Assembly (NCBI GenBank): GCA_902601895.1
Contig: CACKOU010000009.1
Span: 1 to 48,304 of the forward strand
Length of the DNA stretch: 48,304 nt
Origin: an uncultured Pelagibacteraceae bacterium
GTDB taxonomy: Bacteria; Pseudomonadota; Alphaproteobacteria; Pelagibacterales; Pelagibacteraceae
Direction: 5' to 3'
The translations under genes were made by a program, and so were the position numbers. The notes beneath the pieces are model-generated. The model did no database searches, was not told the origin of the DNA, and saw only the letters and a list, made by a program, of their open reading frames with translations. Positions 33,415 through 43,600 of this stretch are shown in pieces; positions within the stretch are counted from its first letter, which is position 1; each line of letters starts with the position of its first letter.

Positions 33415-33877
33415 TACTTTCCCTTATTTGATTATTAAAATCGATAATAATATATGATTTATCTTCTCTTTGGAAAATTGCCTCATTTAGTCTTAGGTCA
33501 ACTAATTTAATTTTACCTAAGTTTTGACCTAATGATAATGTTATAACTTCTCCACCTGAGTCAACTAAAGATATATAACTATAATCTACTCCTGAAATTA
33601 GACCAGCTAATTTAAAATTGTACAAGCTCATCATATCTTCTTTTTCTTCCTCAGGAATATTTGCTTGAGAAGTAGAACTAGTGCCTTCATTGCCGGCAAA
33701 TGGATCGTTTAGAGGAACTTCATCATCCATATCTTCCATTTTTTGAGTAATTTCTTTTGCTTGATCGATTAATTCTTGATTTGTATTATTTGTAGTTGTT
33801 TCATGGTTATCAGCTACAACCAAAGTTGAACTTAAAGTTATAAATAATAAAAAAATTATTTTTTTAAAAAAAGTCAT
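33404..33877 (-). CDS. pilP: Pilus assembly protein PilP-like
   Basis: 157-aa exported protein. ATG 33877 is preferred because MTFFKKIIFLLFITLSSTL is a clean signal peptide; a start 5 codons upstream is possible. No lipobox cysteine is visible, whereas classic PilP is a lipoprotein. A low-complexity acidic linker (MEDMDDEVPLNDPFAGNEG) is followed by a beta domain: YNFKLAGLISGVDYSYISLVDSGG, then VITLSLGQNLGKIKLVDLRLNEAIFQ. This is the HR/PilP fold that contacts the secretin. It overlaps pilO by 14 nt and the secretin gene by 11 nt. Confidence 0.82.
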   Translation of the reverse strand: MTFFKKIIFLLFITLSSTLVVADNHETTTNNTNQELIDQAKEITQKMEDMDDEVPLNDPFAGNEGTSSTSQANIPEEEKEDMMSLYNFKLAGLISGVDYSYISLVDSGGEVITLSLGQNLGKIKLVDLRLNEAIFQREDKSYIIIDFNNQIRESNEY

Positions 33878-34505
33878 CTGGTAGACCAACAATGGTCAGT
33901 TCTCCTATAGCAGTTATCGTTCCAGTTGAATCATTTTGTACTACAGTTATAGTCTCTTTGTCAAAGTTTAAACTTTTCTTGGACTTCGACACAGCCCTCT
34001 TAAACTTAATAAAGCCTAGAAAATTACCTCTAATTTCATAATCTACTGGAATTTTATAATGTGAAAGCATTTCTATTGTTGTGTTCTCTTTTGTTTGTTT
34101 TGTTACACCAGGTTTAAAAACTGGTATTGGATCTTTTTTTTCAATTTTTGAAATAACCAAACCATTAGCTGCCGCATAGCTACTTAAACTTTGATATAAA
34201 TCTTCTACCTCGGCTTTTGAGTGAAAAAGAGTTGAAGTTTTTTCATAAATTGGAGTTAAATCTTTTATTCTTTTTTTTATCGTGACTATCTCATATTCAA
34301 AATTAGAAATTTCTTCCTCTTTTAGTACCTTATCTTGATAAGTTGCCTTCCTCGATTTAACCATTGGATTTAAAATAGCGTAATAAATAATTAGAAAAAC
34401 TAAAATTGCTCCAAAACCTATTCCAAATTTGATTAAAGTTTTTTTATCTGCAAATGTTAATAATTTTTCCTTTAAATCAGATACAGTTATATTTTTTAGA
34501 TCCAT
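33864..34505 (-). CDS. pilO: Pilus assembly protein PilO-like
   Basis: 213-aa inner-membrane protein. ATG 34505 forms a TAATG overlap with the pilMN stop and gives the natural N-terminus MDLKNITVSDLKEKL. A single membrane helix (FGIGFGAILVFLIIYYAIL) is followed by a coiled coil (QDKVLKEEEISNFEYEIVTIKKRIKDL) and a ferredoxin-like domain with YKIPVDYEIRGNFLGFIKFKRAVSK. This order is typical of PilO, which heterodimerises with PilN in the periplasm. Confidence 0.88.
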   Translation of the reverse strand: MDLKNITVSDLKEKLLTFADKKTLIKFGIGFGAILVFLIIYYAILNPMVKSRKATYQDKVLKEEEISNFEYEIVTIKKRIKDLTPIYEKTSTLFHSKAEVEDLYQSLSSYAAANGLVISKIEKKDPIPVFKPGVTKQTKENTTIEMLSHYKIPVDYEIRGNFLGFIKFKRAVSKSKKSLNFDKETITVVQNDSTGTITAIGELTIVGLPDDFF

Positions 34506-36220
34506 TATATTTGTTCCAATATACAAGCAATTGTAAATCCTTTTACAAACCTTGTGTTTGAGGCTTTCCCTTGTGGAGCTGTCATGCTTGCAAGCGATGC
34601 CTGTGATATAAGTTTTTTATTATTTAAATTGCTAATTAATTTTAAAATATCTTGATCGCTAAATGCTGAACCATCTATCATCACCAAATTGGAACCATTG
34701 TACTCAATTTTTTCGAATTTTACTCTTTTTGGAACTGCGGATGCAATTTGAGCTAAAACTCTAAAATTAATCTTTTTATTAGATTTTATATTTTTGCTTA
34801 ATTCTATAGATTTATTTAAATATCCTAAGTCTTTTGAAAGTTTATTTTTTTCCATTGTACGAAGTTCATGTGTCTCTAATATTTCATCATAACCAACGAT
34901 TTTTTTGTTTAATTCTTGAATTTGCCAAAATGATAAACCAAACAAACCAATATAAACTATCGCAACAATTCCTATAACTCCTTTAAAAGCAAAATTTGAA
35001 AAAAATTTTGCTTTCTTTTGGGCCATCATAGTATCTCTATTTGGTAACAAGTTTATATTTTTAACTGCAGTTACAAACTTGTAATATCCAAATACATCTA
35101 ATTTTCTAAAAGCTAAACCAATGACGGTTGAAAAGTAAGATCTGTTGTCATACTTAACATTATTTTCTAATTGAGCTGGCACCTTAATTCCATCTAAAGG
35201 GTCAAAAAGATTAAACCCAGTGTTAACCATGTTTTTCCTAAAACTCTCTAAATATTTATCAACTGCCGGAAGGTCAGAAGTAACCTTTAAATTTCTAACT
35301 CTCTTCTCGTACTTGGTTTCAAAGTCTTGAACAGCTTGTTTAACTTGCGTCATATATCTTCTCACCAACGCATCCATTTCCTCTTGATTATCCGACTCTG
35401 TTAACGTTTTTCTATCTTGGCTTCTAATAAATATGTCAGTTATGATTGGATTATTATCATAAAGTATCATTACATAATTTTCGTCTAATCCAAATTCTAA
35501 AATTGCAGTCAAATTTGAGTCTTCGATTGATCCTGCTATCTGATTAATCTGGTCAACTGCAGATTTGAGAGCAAAACATTTAACATCTATTATAACTGCA
35601 TTTAATCCACCTTTTTTAATAATCTGTGTGTAATTATTTATATCTGATAATTTTGATGCAACAAATAATATATCCATTGTGTTATTCTTTTGGTCTCTAT
35701 TAATAACTTGATGGAAAATGGAATAATCATTTAAATTATCAGTCAATTGAACTAAATTTTCCCATAAAGAGTCTGTATCAATTGCTTTTGTTAATTCTTC
35801 ATCAGTCATTAAGGGTGCAGTAACAACTCTAATGATAGCGCTGGTTACAGGTATTGCTATTGCTGCATTTGTTGTTGAAATTTTTGAAAGCTGTAAAGCT
35901 AATTTTAATTCATCTCCAATTTTATCTGGATTTTCAAGTACCGTAGCATCTTCGGCCATGCCATCAATTTTATGAACATAAAATCTATCAAGTACCCATT
36001 GGTTTGATTTATTATTTGATAATTGCGCGAGTCTTATTTCAAAAGGAGTAAGTTCTACTCCAATAATTTCTTCACCTTGTATTGCTGATTTGCCTAATCT
36101 ATTTTTTAAAAACTTATCAAAGAAACTAGATTTTTTCTTTTTCTCACCTTTGTTAATCTCCGGTTGATCGCCTTGACTTTTGTCTTTTTTTTTGAATAGG
36201 TTTTTAAAAGGATTTTTCAT
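34505..36220 (-). CDS. PilM-PilN fusion protein of the type IV pilus alignment complex
   Basis: 571-aa protein combining two normally separate proteins. Residues about 50-375 are the PilM actin-like ATPase, with GVELTPFEIRLAQL at the start and NAVIIDVKCFALKSAVD, ILEFGLDENYVMI and the end region YFSTVIGLAFRKL. Residues 389-395 (INLLPNR) are the PilN N-terminal motif that binds PilM in other species. They are followed by one membrane helix near 413-432, a coiled coil and the PilN periplasmic fold (ASAVPKRVKFEKIEYNGSNLVMIDGSAFSDQDI). The basic N-terminal 45 residues are extra. There is no separate pilN gene, and pilO follows with an overlap. It spans from cytoplasm to periplasm. Confidence 0.9.
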   Translation of the reverse strand: MKNPFKNLFKKKDKSQGDQPEINKGEKKKKSSFFDKFLKNRLGKSAIQGEEIIGVELTPFEIRLAQLSNNKSNQWVLDRFYVHKIDGMAEDATVLENPDKIGDELKLALQLSKISTTNAAIAIPVTSAIIRVVTAPLMTDEELTKAIDTDSLWENLVQLTDNLNDYSIFHQVINRDQKNNTMDILFVASKLSDINNYTQIIKKGGLNAVIIDVKCFALKSAVDQINQIAGSIEDSNLTAILEFGLDENYVMILYDNNPIITDIFIRSQDRKTLTESDNQEEMDALVRRYMTQVKQAVQDFETKYEKRVRNLKVTSDLPAVDKYLESFRKNMVNTGFNLFDPLDGIKVPAQLENNVKYDNRSYFSTVIGLAFRKLDVFGYYKFVTAVKNINLLPNRDTMMAQKKAKFFSNFAFKGVIGIVAIVYIGLFGLSFWQIQELNKKIVGYDEILETHELRTMEKNKLSKDLGYLNKSIELSKNIKSNKKINFRVLAQIASAVPKRVKFEKIEYNGSNLVMIDGSAFSDQDILKLISNLNNKKLISQASLASMTAPQGKASNTRFVKGFTIACILEQI

Positions 36221-36340
36221 TTTTTTAATGTATTAGTATATATATTATTAATATCAACTAGAACACGAAAATATTAATTTAATTAAGTTTTTTATAATTT
36301 TATTTAACAAATTAAGTTAATATATTGTAAAAGATCTCAG

Positions 36341-37357
36341 ATGTTCGAAAAATTAGAAGACCTAGCAAAAAATAATAAAAAAATATCAGATTTTCATATC
36401 AGATCTGGGTCACCCTTAGCATATAGACAAACTGGTGAAATTATAATGATTAAAGAAGTTTTGGTTAAGCCACAAGATTTAAAAGATTTGTTGTCGATGA
36501 ACTGTAATGAAGAAGAATTAAAAAAATTTGATACAACTCATGAACTAGACTCAGCTGTTACTTTAAGCGGTCTTAGATTTAGAGCAAATTTCTACAAAAC
36601 AATTAATGGACCAGCCGCAGTATTAAGAAGAGTTGAAAGCAAAATACCAGATATGGATCAGTTTAATCTACCTCCTGCGCTTTATGATATTGTTGATATG
36701 CATGCAGGTCTAGTTTTAGTAACTGGACCGACAGGCTCTGGTAAATCTACAACTTTAGCTGCTATAGTTAACGAAATTAACAAAACTCGTACAGCAAATA
36801 TTATCACTGTTGAAGATCCAGTTGAGTTTATTCATGAAGATAATAAAAGTATTGTTTCTCATAGAGAGGTTGGAAAACAAACACAATCGTTTGCAAACGC
36901 TCTTAAGGCTGCATTAAGAGAAGATCCTGATGTAATTCTAGTTGGTGAAATGAGAGATCTTGAAACTATTTCTCTAGCTTTAACAGCTGCAGAAACAGGA
37001 CATTTGGTTTTTGGAACATTGCATACCAGCGGTGCTCCATCAACTATAAATAGGATAATAGATGTTTTTCCACCTGAGCAACAAGAACAAATTAGGGCTC
37101 AAATTTCAACATCATTGAAAATGGTAGTGACACAACGATTATTAAAAACGAAAGATGGTATGGGTCGTGTTGGTGCATTTGAAATTATGAAATGTACATC
37201 TCCAATTCAAAATTTAATAAGAGAAGCTAAAATTCATCAAATACCTAGCATCATGCAGACTGCGGTAAGAGATGGCATGATTACAATGGATAAATCTTTG
37301 GAAGAATTAGTTAAATCTGGTAAGATAGATCCAGGTGCAACAAGATCAGGACATTAA
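36341..37357 (+). CDS. pilT: Pilus retraction ATPase (PilT)
   Basis: 338-aa hexameric ATPase that powers pilus retraction and twitching. The N-terminal PAS-like domain contains KISDFHIRSGSPLAYRQTGE. Walker A is GPTGSGKSTT (residues 129-138), the Asp box is ITVEDPVEFIHED, Walker B is PDVILVGEMRD and the His box is TGHLVFGTLHTSGAP. The C-terminal part keeps RVGAFEIM and the late MQTAVRDGMITMDKSLEELV. The classical C-terminal AIRNLIRE motif appears here as IQNLIREAKIHQIPS. It is divergent from the pilMN gene and begins the plus-strand minor-pilin run. Confidence 0.95.
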   Translation: MFEKLEDLAKNNKKISDFHIRSGSPLAYRQTGEIIMIKEVLVKPQDLKDLLSMNCNEEELKKFDTTHELDSAVTLSGLRFRANFYKTINGPAAVLRRVESKIPDMDQFNLPPALYDIVDMHAGLVLVTGPTGSGKSTTLAAIVNEINKTRTANIITVEDPVEFIHEDNKSIVSHREVGKQTQSFANALKAALREDPDVILVGEMRDLETISLALTAAETGHLVFGTLHTSGAPSTINRIIDVFPPEQQEQIRAQISTSLKMVVTQRLLKTKDGMGRVGAFEIMKCTSPIQNLIREAKIHQIPSIMQTAVRDGMITMDKSLEELVKSGKIDPGATRSGH

Positions 37358-37985
37358 AGGATTTTCTCTTTTAGAACTATTAGTAGTTATTGCTATTGTT
37401 GGTTTGGTTTCAGCGGTTGGTTATCCAAATTTTTCAAAGTGGAATAAAGAGAGAAAAGTAAGATCTGGTATGGAAAATATCTTCAGCCAAATGAATAAAC
37501 TAGTTTCTCAGACACAATCAGGTAATTATCCATATGTTAAATACGAAATAGATTGTTCAGATCTACCTTGTAAGTTTACTTCTAAAGGAATGAAAAAGGA
37601 AACATTTAGTAAAGCTATATACGAAAAAAAAATAAAACTTGATTGCTCAGATAGAATTTCATGGGATAATTCAAAAATAAATATTTTTGAAGGAGATGAT
37701 ATTGCTACACATTTTATTAGTGAAAAAGGCGGTGTATGCTTTTCACAAAATGGGAAATACTATAGCACAGTTGGTAAAATTGATAAAAATGAGAATTTGA
37801 CGATCGAAGGTAGTGATAGAAAAAACTGGATAGTAATATGTTCAAAAGACGATTTCAAAGATACCAAGGTATGTCCCGGAAAAGGTTCATTTAAAAAGAA
37901 AGAAATCGTATATTTGATTTCCTGGTCTAGGTTTGGCTCTATAAGTAAATATAAATGGGATGGAAATGAGTGGGTCAGGAGATAA
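37335..37985 (+). CDS. Minor prepilin, GspH/FimT-like
   Basis: 216-aa prepilin. The start is a GTG inside the end of pilT (23-nt overlap), and the leader QQDQDIKG is cut before FSLLELLVVIAIVGLVSAV, with E5 present. The leader is unusual because it is acidic and nearly lacks positive charge, so a different in-frame non-ATG start is conceivable. The body is lysine-rich with several cysteines (IDCSDLPCKF, VICSKDDFKDTKVCPGKG). Minor pilins of the FimT/PilE group prime pilus assembly. It overlaps the next prepilin gene. Confidence 0.85.
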   Translation: MQQDQDIKGFSLLELLVVIAIVGLVSAVGYPNFSKWNKERKVRSGMENIFSQMNKLVSQTQSGNYPYVKYEIDCSDLPCKFTSKGMKKETFSKAIYEKKIKLDCSDRISWDNSKINIFEGDDIATHFISEKGGVCFSQNGKYYSTVGKIDKNENLTIEGSDRKNWIVICSKDDFKDTKVCPGKGSFKKKEIVYLISWSRFGSISKYKWDGNEWVRR

Positions 37986-38532
37986 ATTTTCTAAAATTTC
38001 TGGTGTAACACTTCTTGAAGCGCTTATGGCAACCGCTGTGGTTGCTATTGGTTTTATTGCAGTTTTTCAAATGGTAAATTATTCTGTGCAATCCATTGAT
38101 AGTTCAAGTGAAAGAACGAAAGCAAATTTTCTTGTATCAATGGTGGCTGAAGATTTAATAAGTGATAAAAATTCTCTTTCAAGGAAGGACGGGAATAAAA
38201 ATATTTATTTTAAAGATGAATTAATAGATGGAAAAGTCAGAGATAGTGATTTTAAAAGTTGGAAATTTGATTGTTCAAAAACTGTAGCGTCCGACAAAAA
38301 AGAAACAGCTTATGCTAATAAAACTGAGGTAAAATGGAAAAATAGGCTTTCAAAAAAAAGGCTAAAATGTAGAGGAGATAAAGATCTAAGATTTCTAAAA
38401 GTTTTCGATATTTGTTCTGATAAGCCATCAAGTAAAAAAAATTGCAAATTTAAAAATTCAACAAATGAGTTTTATGAAAATTCCGGTGATAGTCTTATGC
38501 TAATTGGAAAAAATGCAAGTTCAAATGAATAA
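37960..38532 (+). CDS. Minor prepilin, PilV-like
   Basis: 190-aa prepilin that overlaps the previous gene's end by 26 nt. The leader is followed by GVTLLEALMATAVVAIGFIAVFQMV, where the hydrophobic helix has E5 after the cleavage glycine. The LLEALMA form with a glycine in mid-helix is characteristic of PilV/GspI-type minor pilins. A second ATG at 37966 could be used instead, without affecting the mature protein. Cysteines are paired in FDCSK and CSDKPSSKKNC. Confidence 0.85.
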   Translation: MEMSGSGDKFSKISGVTLLEALMATAVVAIGFIAVFQMVNYSVQSIDSSSERTKANFLVSMVAEDLISDKNSLSRKDGNKNIYFKDELIDGKVRDSDFKSWKFDCSKTVASDKKETAYANKTEVKWKNRLSKKRLKCRGDKDLRFLKVFDICSDKPSSKKNCKFKNSTNEFYENSGDSLMLIGKNASSNE

Positions 38533-38571
38533 TGGAAACATAAAAAAGTCATTATATTTTCAAATTGATTG

Positions 38572-39429
38572 ATGATTAAAAAATTAAAAGCAATAGCAGG
38601 TGTTACTTTGGTTGAGCTGCTAATAGGTATTGTTGTTTCATCAATTATGATGTTTGCTCTTTTTACTTCATACAGTGCTATTAATAACTCTTATTCACAA
38701 GTTTCCGATAGAGTAGAAATAAGTAGAACAGGAAGACTCGCTTTAGGAATGTTGTTGAAAGATATAAGAATGGCAGGTTACTTTGACATAAATTCGATAA
38801 AACATGGAGACAATCAATTACAGCCTATTCTAGTATATAAAGGAGGAAACTTTAATAAAGCATCTAGAAAATGTGATTCAATTGCTATTGTTTATGGGGA
38901 TACAATTTTAAATGAAGATGGAACTTTTGATTATCCAATTTATAGAACGTTATATCAATGTGTAAAATCAAAAACACAGGATACAAAACAGGGTAAAGGC
39001 TCAGGGAACTACGTCACAAAAGATCTTTTTGCAATCACAGTTACTAAAGTTAAATATAAGCCTAATTCTGACCCTTTAAAAGCGGGCACATGGGAAGATC
39101 CAACTACAGATGGTGATCCGGCAACTTTCCCTGCTGAAGTTTTGATAGATCACGTTGAAGATATGATTTTTAATGCAATAGACGAAAATGGAAAAATAAT
39201 CAGTCCTCCACCCAATATTACAAATGAAAATAAAGACAAAATTTACAGCATTAGATCAGTTGATATTGCAATTATGTTAAGATCAACAGATGAATTTTTT
39301 AAAGAGAAACGAGAGAGGAATACTTTTGCTTTGAGCAATTCAGATAGAAATAAAGAAAAAACTGACAGGTATCTTAGAGATACAATTGTTGTTACAGCAC
39401 ACAATAGAAATATAGGAATGTTAAGATGA
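38572..39429 (+). CDS. Minor prepilin, PilW-like
   Basis: 285-aa prepilin. The ATG at 38572 is used rather than the TTG one codon before. The leader IKKLKAIAG precedes VTLVELLIGIVVSSIMMFAL, with E5. The helix is followed by the segment RTGRLALGMLLKDIRMAGYFD, which matches the PilW signature (LQ-dIRxAGY). The C-terminal half includes LIDHVEDMIFNAIDENGK and SVDIAIMLRS, also seen in PilW proteins, where IVDGVxxLQ is common. It overlaps the next gene by 4 nt. Confidence 0.9.
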   Translation: MIKKLKAIAGVTLVELLIGIVVSSIMMFALFTSYSAINNSYSQVSDRVEISRTGRLALGMLLKDIRMAGYFDINSIKHGDNQLQPILVYKGGNFNKASRKCDSIAIVYGDTILNEDGTFDYPIYRTLYQCVKSKTQDTKQGKGSGNYVTKDLFAITVTKVKYKPNSDPLKAGTWEDPTTDGDPATFPAEVLIDHVEDMIFNAIDENGKIISPPPNITNENKDKIYSIRSVDIAIMLRSTDEFFKEKRERNTFALSNSDRNKEKTDRYLRDTIVVTAHNRNIGMLR

Positions 39430-40109
39430 AAAATCAAAAAGGCTTTGCATTGGTTTTGGCTTTAGTTTTATTAGTAGTTATGTCTTTGATGGGTGGTGCA
39501 TTAATTGTAGTATCATCTGGTGACCATCAAACAAATAATGTAAGCGATAATTATGAACAGACCTTCTATGTTGCTGAAACAGCGCTCCTTGAAGGTGAAA
39601 AGTTTCTGATTAATGAACATCTTGGTCCTTGGCAAACTGATGGAAAAAGAGGAAAAAGAAATATCAATCCAAAAAATGTAAAGGATTTTGCTGATGGAAA
39701 AATGGATCTTAAATACACAAAAAGTGAGTTGAATGATTTTTGGCTAGATACAGAAAAAAAATGCTTAAATAGCTTCACTAATTTTAAAAAAAAAGATTTA
39801 AAAGTTGTAACTGCGAGAAGCTATAATTTTGGTAAGTTGCTTAATGATAGTCTATCTGCATACAAAAGAGATGATGAAGAAGGTGATACAAAACAATTAA
39901 AAAATTTAAATAAGTATTTTTATGAGTATTTTGTCATAAGAGGAGGATCTGCCACATTAGGAGGAGGGTCTGGATCAAGTGTAAGTCAGAGCTCTACAGA
40001 TGCAACAAATAAAGGAATATCTTACAAAATATATGGTTGCGGCATTTACAATGGTGATGAAGAAATAATTATAGCATTAGAAAGCTCAGTTGTTTTACCT
40101 AGACAATAA
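39426..40109 (+). CDS. Minor pilus assembly protein, PilX-like
   Basis: 227-aa protein with a short leader (KNQKG) and a long hydrophobic helix, FALVLALVLLVVMSLMGGAL. It lacks the E5 glutamate, as expected for PilX/GspK-type subunits. NNVSDNYEQTFYVAETALLEGEKFL matches the PilX N-terminal motif (A-E-x-AL-x-x-GE). A glycine/serine-rich stretch (GGSATLGGGSGSSVSQS) lies late in the protein. Together with the three previous prepilins it forms the tip or priming complex that carries the PilY1-type adhesin. Confidence 0.88.
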   Translation: MKNQKGFALVLALVLLVVMSLMGGALIVVSSGDHQTNNVSDNYEQTFYVAETALLEGEKFLINEHLGPWQTDGKRGKRNINPKNVKDFADGKMDLKYTKSELNDFWLDTEKKCLNSFTNFKKKDLKVVTARSYNFGKLLNDSLSAYKRDDEEGDTKQLKNLNKYFYEYFVIRGGSATLGGGSGSSVSQSSTDATNKGISYKIYGCGIYNGDEEIIIALESSVVLPRQ

Positions 40110-40125
40110 AGCTATTATAACCAAT

Positions 40126-40668
40126 ATGAATAAAAGAATTAATTATTTTTTATCAATCATATTTCTTTTAATATTCACATCAAACTCATTAGCCAAATGT
40201 GATTTTGGTCTAAATTTGGGAGACAAGATACCAGATAGTTTTGTTGAAAGATCTGGTAACCTACTTGAAGATGAAAGGGTGCATCTTGTTTATTTTGAAG
40301 CTGATGAATTATGTGGAAACTCTACTCTCAAAGATATTGGTGTAGAGTTTGCATTTTTAGATGGAGAATTAGGTGCAATCAGAATGTTTGCTGATAATGA
40401 CGAGAGAAATATACCAACAAAAAAATTCTCTTTGATGAATTATGCAAAACTAAACTATGGAAAGTTTGATACTGGTTTTGATAAAGATAATTTTAACAGC
40501 TTCAAAGTATGGAAAAAGAATAACGAAATTGTCATTTATAAAAGAATGATAAATATAAATAATATATGGGATGAAGAAATTTTTATTTCCAATGAGAAAT
40601 ATGAAGAGCCACTGATGGTTGAGAGAAGCAGAGAAAATAAAATAGTATTTTATGAAAATGAGAATTAA
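40126..40668 (+). CDS. Small secreted protein in the minor-pilin operon
   Basis: 180-aa exported protein with a signal peptide (MNKRINYFLSIIFLLIFTSN, cut near SLAK). ATG 40126 gives the cleaner signal peptide; the frame is open a few codons further upstream. The mature part is charged and has two cysteines (KCDFG and ELCGN). No family is recognised. It lies between pilX- and pilY1-like genes, overlapping the latter at TAATG, so it is probably a periplasmic partner of pilus tip assembly. Confidence 0.8.
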   Translation: MNKRINYFLSIIFLLIFTSNSLAKCDFGLNLGDKIPDSFVERSGNLLEDERVHLVYFEADELCGNSTLKDIGVEFAFLDGELGAIRMFADNDERNIPTKKFSLMNYAKLNYGKFDTGFDKDNFNSFKVWKKNNEIVIYKRMININNIWDEEIFISNEKYEEPLMVERSRENKIVFYENEN

Positions 40669-43600
40669 TGTTTAAGAAATTTTTTAAATTGATAATTTTT
40701 AACTTTGTTATTTTAACATTATTAATTTCGAATAGCTTATCAAAACCTTTGCCTCCTGGATCAGGTGCTGGTGATGTGCCAGCCAATATTCTAATTTTAT
40801 TAGATAAATCAGGAAGTATGTCTGCAAGACAAGTCTTTGGAACACCAACTGTATATCCTTATAAAATTGCAGTAGGTAATACCACTAAAGATGGTGGAAA
40901 AAATGTATTGCATAATTCTTATTACAGTTGGTACGACAAAAGAAATGTTGCATATGATGATAAACTAACCTGGAAATACAATAGCAGGACGCCCTGTACT
41001 TATAGATCTCAAACAAGAGTTGCTGAATATTACAATGGAAATTTTTGGTTTGTAAATGCTCAGGGTCAATTATGTAAATTAAATGAAACAACAGGAAAAA
41101 TTACATATTCTAGAAATTTTGGGGGTAGTTCTGGTTGGTGGGGTGGAGAACTTCATGGACAGTATCTTTACGTTTTTGGAAAGGGCAGAATTAGAATATT
41201 CGATTTAGCTGCATCAGATCCTGGATCATCTTCCTCTAGTAAACTTTGTACTTATGGGAACACAAATAATAAATCTAAATTAGGATATTATTTATCAAAC
41301 CCTTATGTAACCAGAAATGGGGCTGGTGAAATAAATAGAAGCGGTTCTTATATGGTTTTTTATAGATACGATGATTGGGCAAGAAGAACTCAAAGAGGAT
41401 TTTATAAATTTAATTTAACACCGGGTTTAAATTGCGTTGACGAAAACTATGATCAATTTGCAGCTTATGATACTGGTTGGTCCGGTCAATTTAGAGCGAT
41501 TGAAAGTAGTTCTTTAGACGATGATCATTTTTATATCGCAAACTACTCATTCAGTAGAATAGAAAGATTTGATTTAAGCGACACAACTATTTCTTCATCA
41601 GACCGAGTAGCTATAGGTAAATATGGCCAAGTCACACAAGGTTATAATCCTGCATCACGATCAAATTATTTATTTAGAAATCCTATGGAACTCGCAGTTG
41701 ATGCATCAAATAATAGACTTTACGTATCTGATACCTGGAACAGTATGATACAAATTTTTAGTGAAGAAAGTGATGGAATTGATTGGATAAAAAAAGTTGG
41801 ATCTACATTTGGAAAATCAAGAATGCAAGGTGCTCATGAAGCAATAAAAGCTATTACAACAGACCCAACTTTAACTGGAGGTGTTCATTTTGGATTTTCG
41901 TATTGGTCATATTCAGGTGGAATTTGGGTTTACAATAGTTGGGTAACTAAATATCCATCATGTTTATCAATAAAAACAAAGTTACTTAACAAGTATAGCT
42001 GGTTAACAAGTAGTAGCTGGATTTTTAATACTTCTAGAAAATATCGATGTCGAGATATGGGGTCTGACTTTGGTTACAAAGGTTGGAATGACAAAAAAAA
42101 TCAAGGAATACCTTGTGATAATTATGGGTGTTTAAAGGTCAAGGTTAATAAAAATGGTGCAAAGAGAACTGCTAAAGTTGTGACTCAAACTACACCAGGC
42201 GGTGGTACAGATGCAAAAATGTTTACCAAAATAGCTCTAGAATATTTTGATCATAAAACAGATTCTCCTATGAAAGATAAATTAGACTGTCAGGTAAATT
42301 ATATAATTGTTATAGGTGATGGAATTTGGATGAATCATAATCAAGGATTAAAAGACATCAAAACATTAAAAGGTAAGGGAGTTAAAACTATAACAATAGC
42401 TTACGGTGGTGGAATATCATCATCTGGAATAAAAAACTTTGCAGAATATGCTAAAGAAGGTGGGACTGAAGATGTTATTGTAGCAAATGATCCAGCATCT
42501 TTAAAACAAGCTTTAACCTCGGAGATTAACAGAATAATTGCTGAAAAGGTTTCGTTTACAGCACCTGCTATTACAGCAACCGTTGAAGAAGGTGGAGCTT
42601 TAATGCAGGCACAATTTAAATATAGACAAGGTAAAGAGTGGAAAGGAACTTTAAAGAAAACTTCATTGGATGACAACGGTATGCCGACAAAAGTTGAATG
42701 GGAGGCAGATAAAAAAATGCCAGATCCTAAAAACAGAAAAATATGGAGTCCAATATTAGGAACTGATTATACAACCGATCTTAATAACTTTGTTTCATCC
42801 AATGTCGATCATATAAAAAGATTGTATTCTTTATTTGGAACTTCATTGCAAGATTACCACAGCCAAACCCCAACCGTTGCTGGAACTATAGGCACAAGTA
42901 GATGTAAATCTGTATCTACTGTTGAGGATGGAACCGATGATGATGCTAAAGGTTTAATTAATTTTGTAAGAGGTGAAGATTACTTTGATTATAATGGTAA
43001 TTGCAATCTTACTGAAACACGAACTGATGGCGGCTTAAGTATACTTGGTGATATTTATCACTCTGAAATGATAATTGTAGGTGGTCCAGATGCTGATACT
43101 GATTTTAATTCCTCTAATGAAGAAGCTTACTATAGAAATCTAAAAGGATACAATAATTGGAAAAGCTCAAGGAATATGTCTGATAGACAAAGGTTAATTT
43201 ATGTAGGTGCAAATGATAGCATGCTACACGCATTTGATTATAAAACTGGAATAGAGAAATGGGCTTTTGTACCTCCATTTTTAATTCCTAAATTGCCATT
43301 GATGATAAATAAAAACCTAAACCTAGCAGCACCAAAAGGTGGTGGAAGTAACGCGGTATTTGGAGTAGATGGATCTCCTGTTCAACGAGATGTATATATA
43401 AAAAATCCTCATGACGGCATAAGTGCTGCACCAAGATGGCATACAATTTTAGTAGTGCCATATGGAAGAGGAGGAAATGGATTTAGTGTATTGGATGTAA
43501 CTGATGTGGATCAGCCAAGACATTTCTATTCAGTTTATAACGATAGAATCAATCATAAAGTTTTCATAATGAATCATGCGGGTATTTACAGAGAATATCC

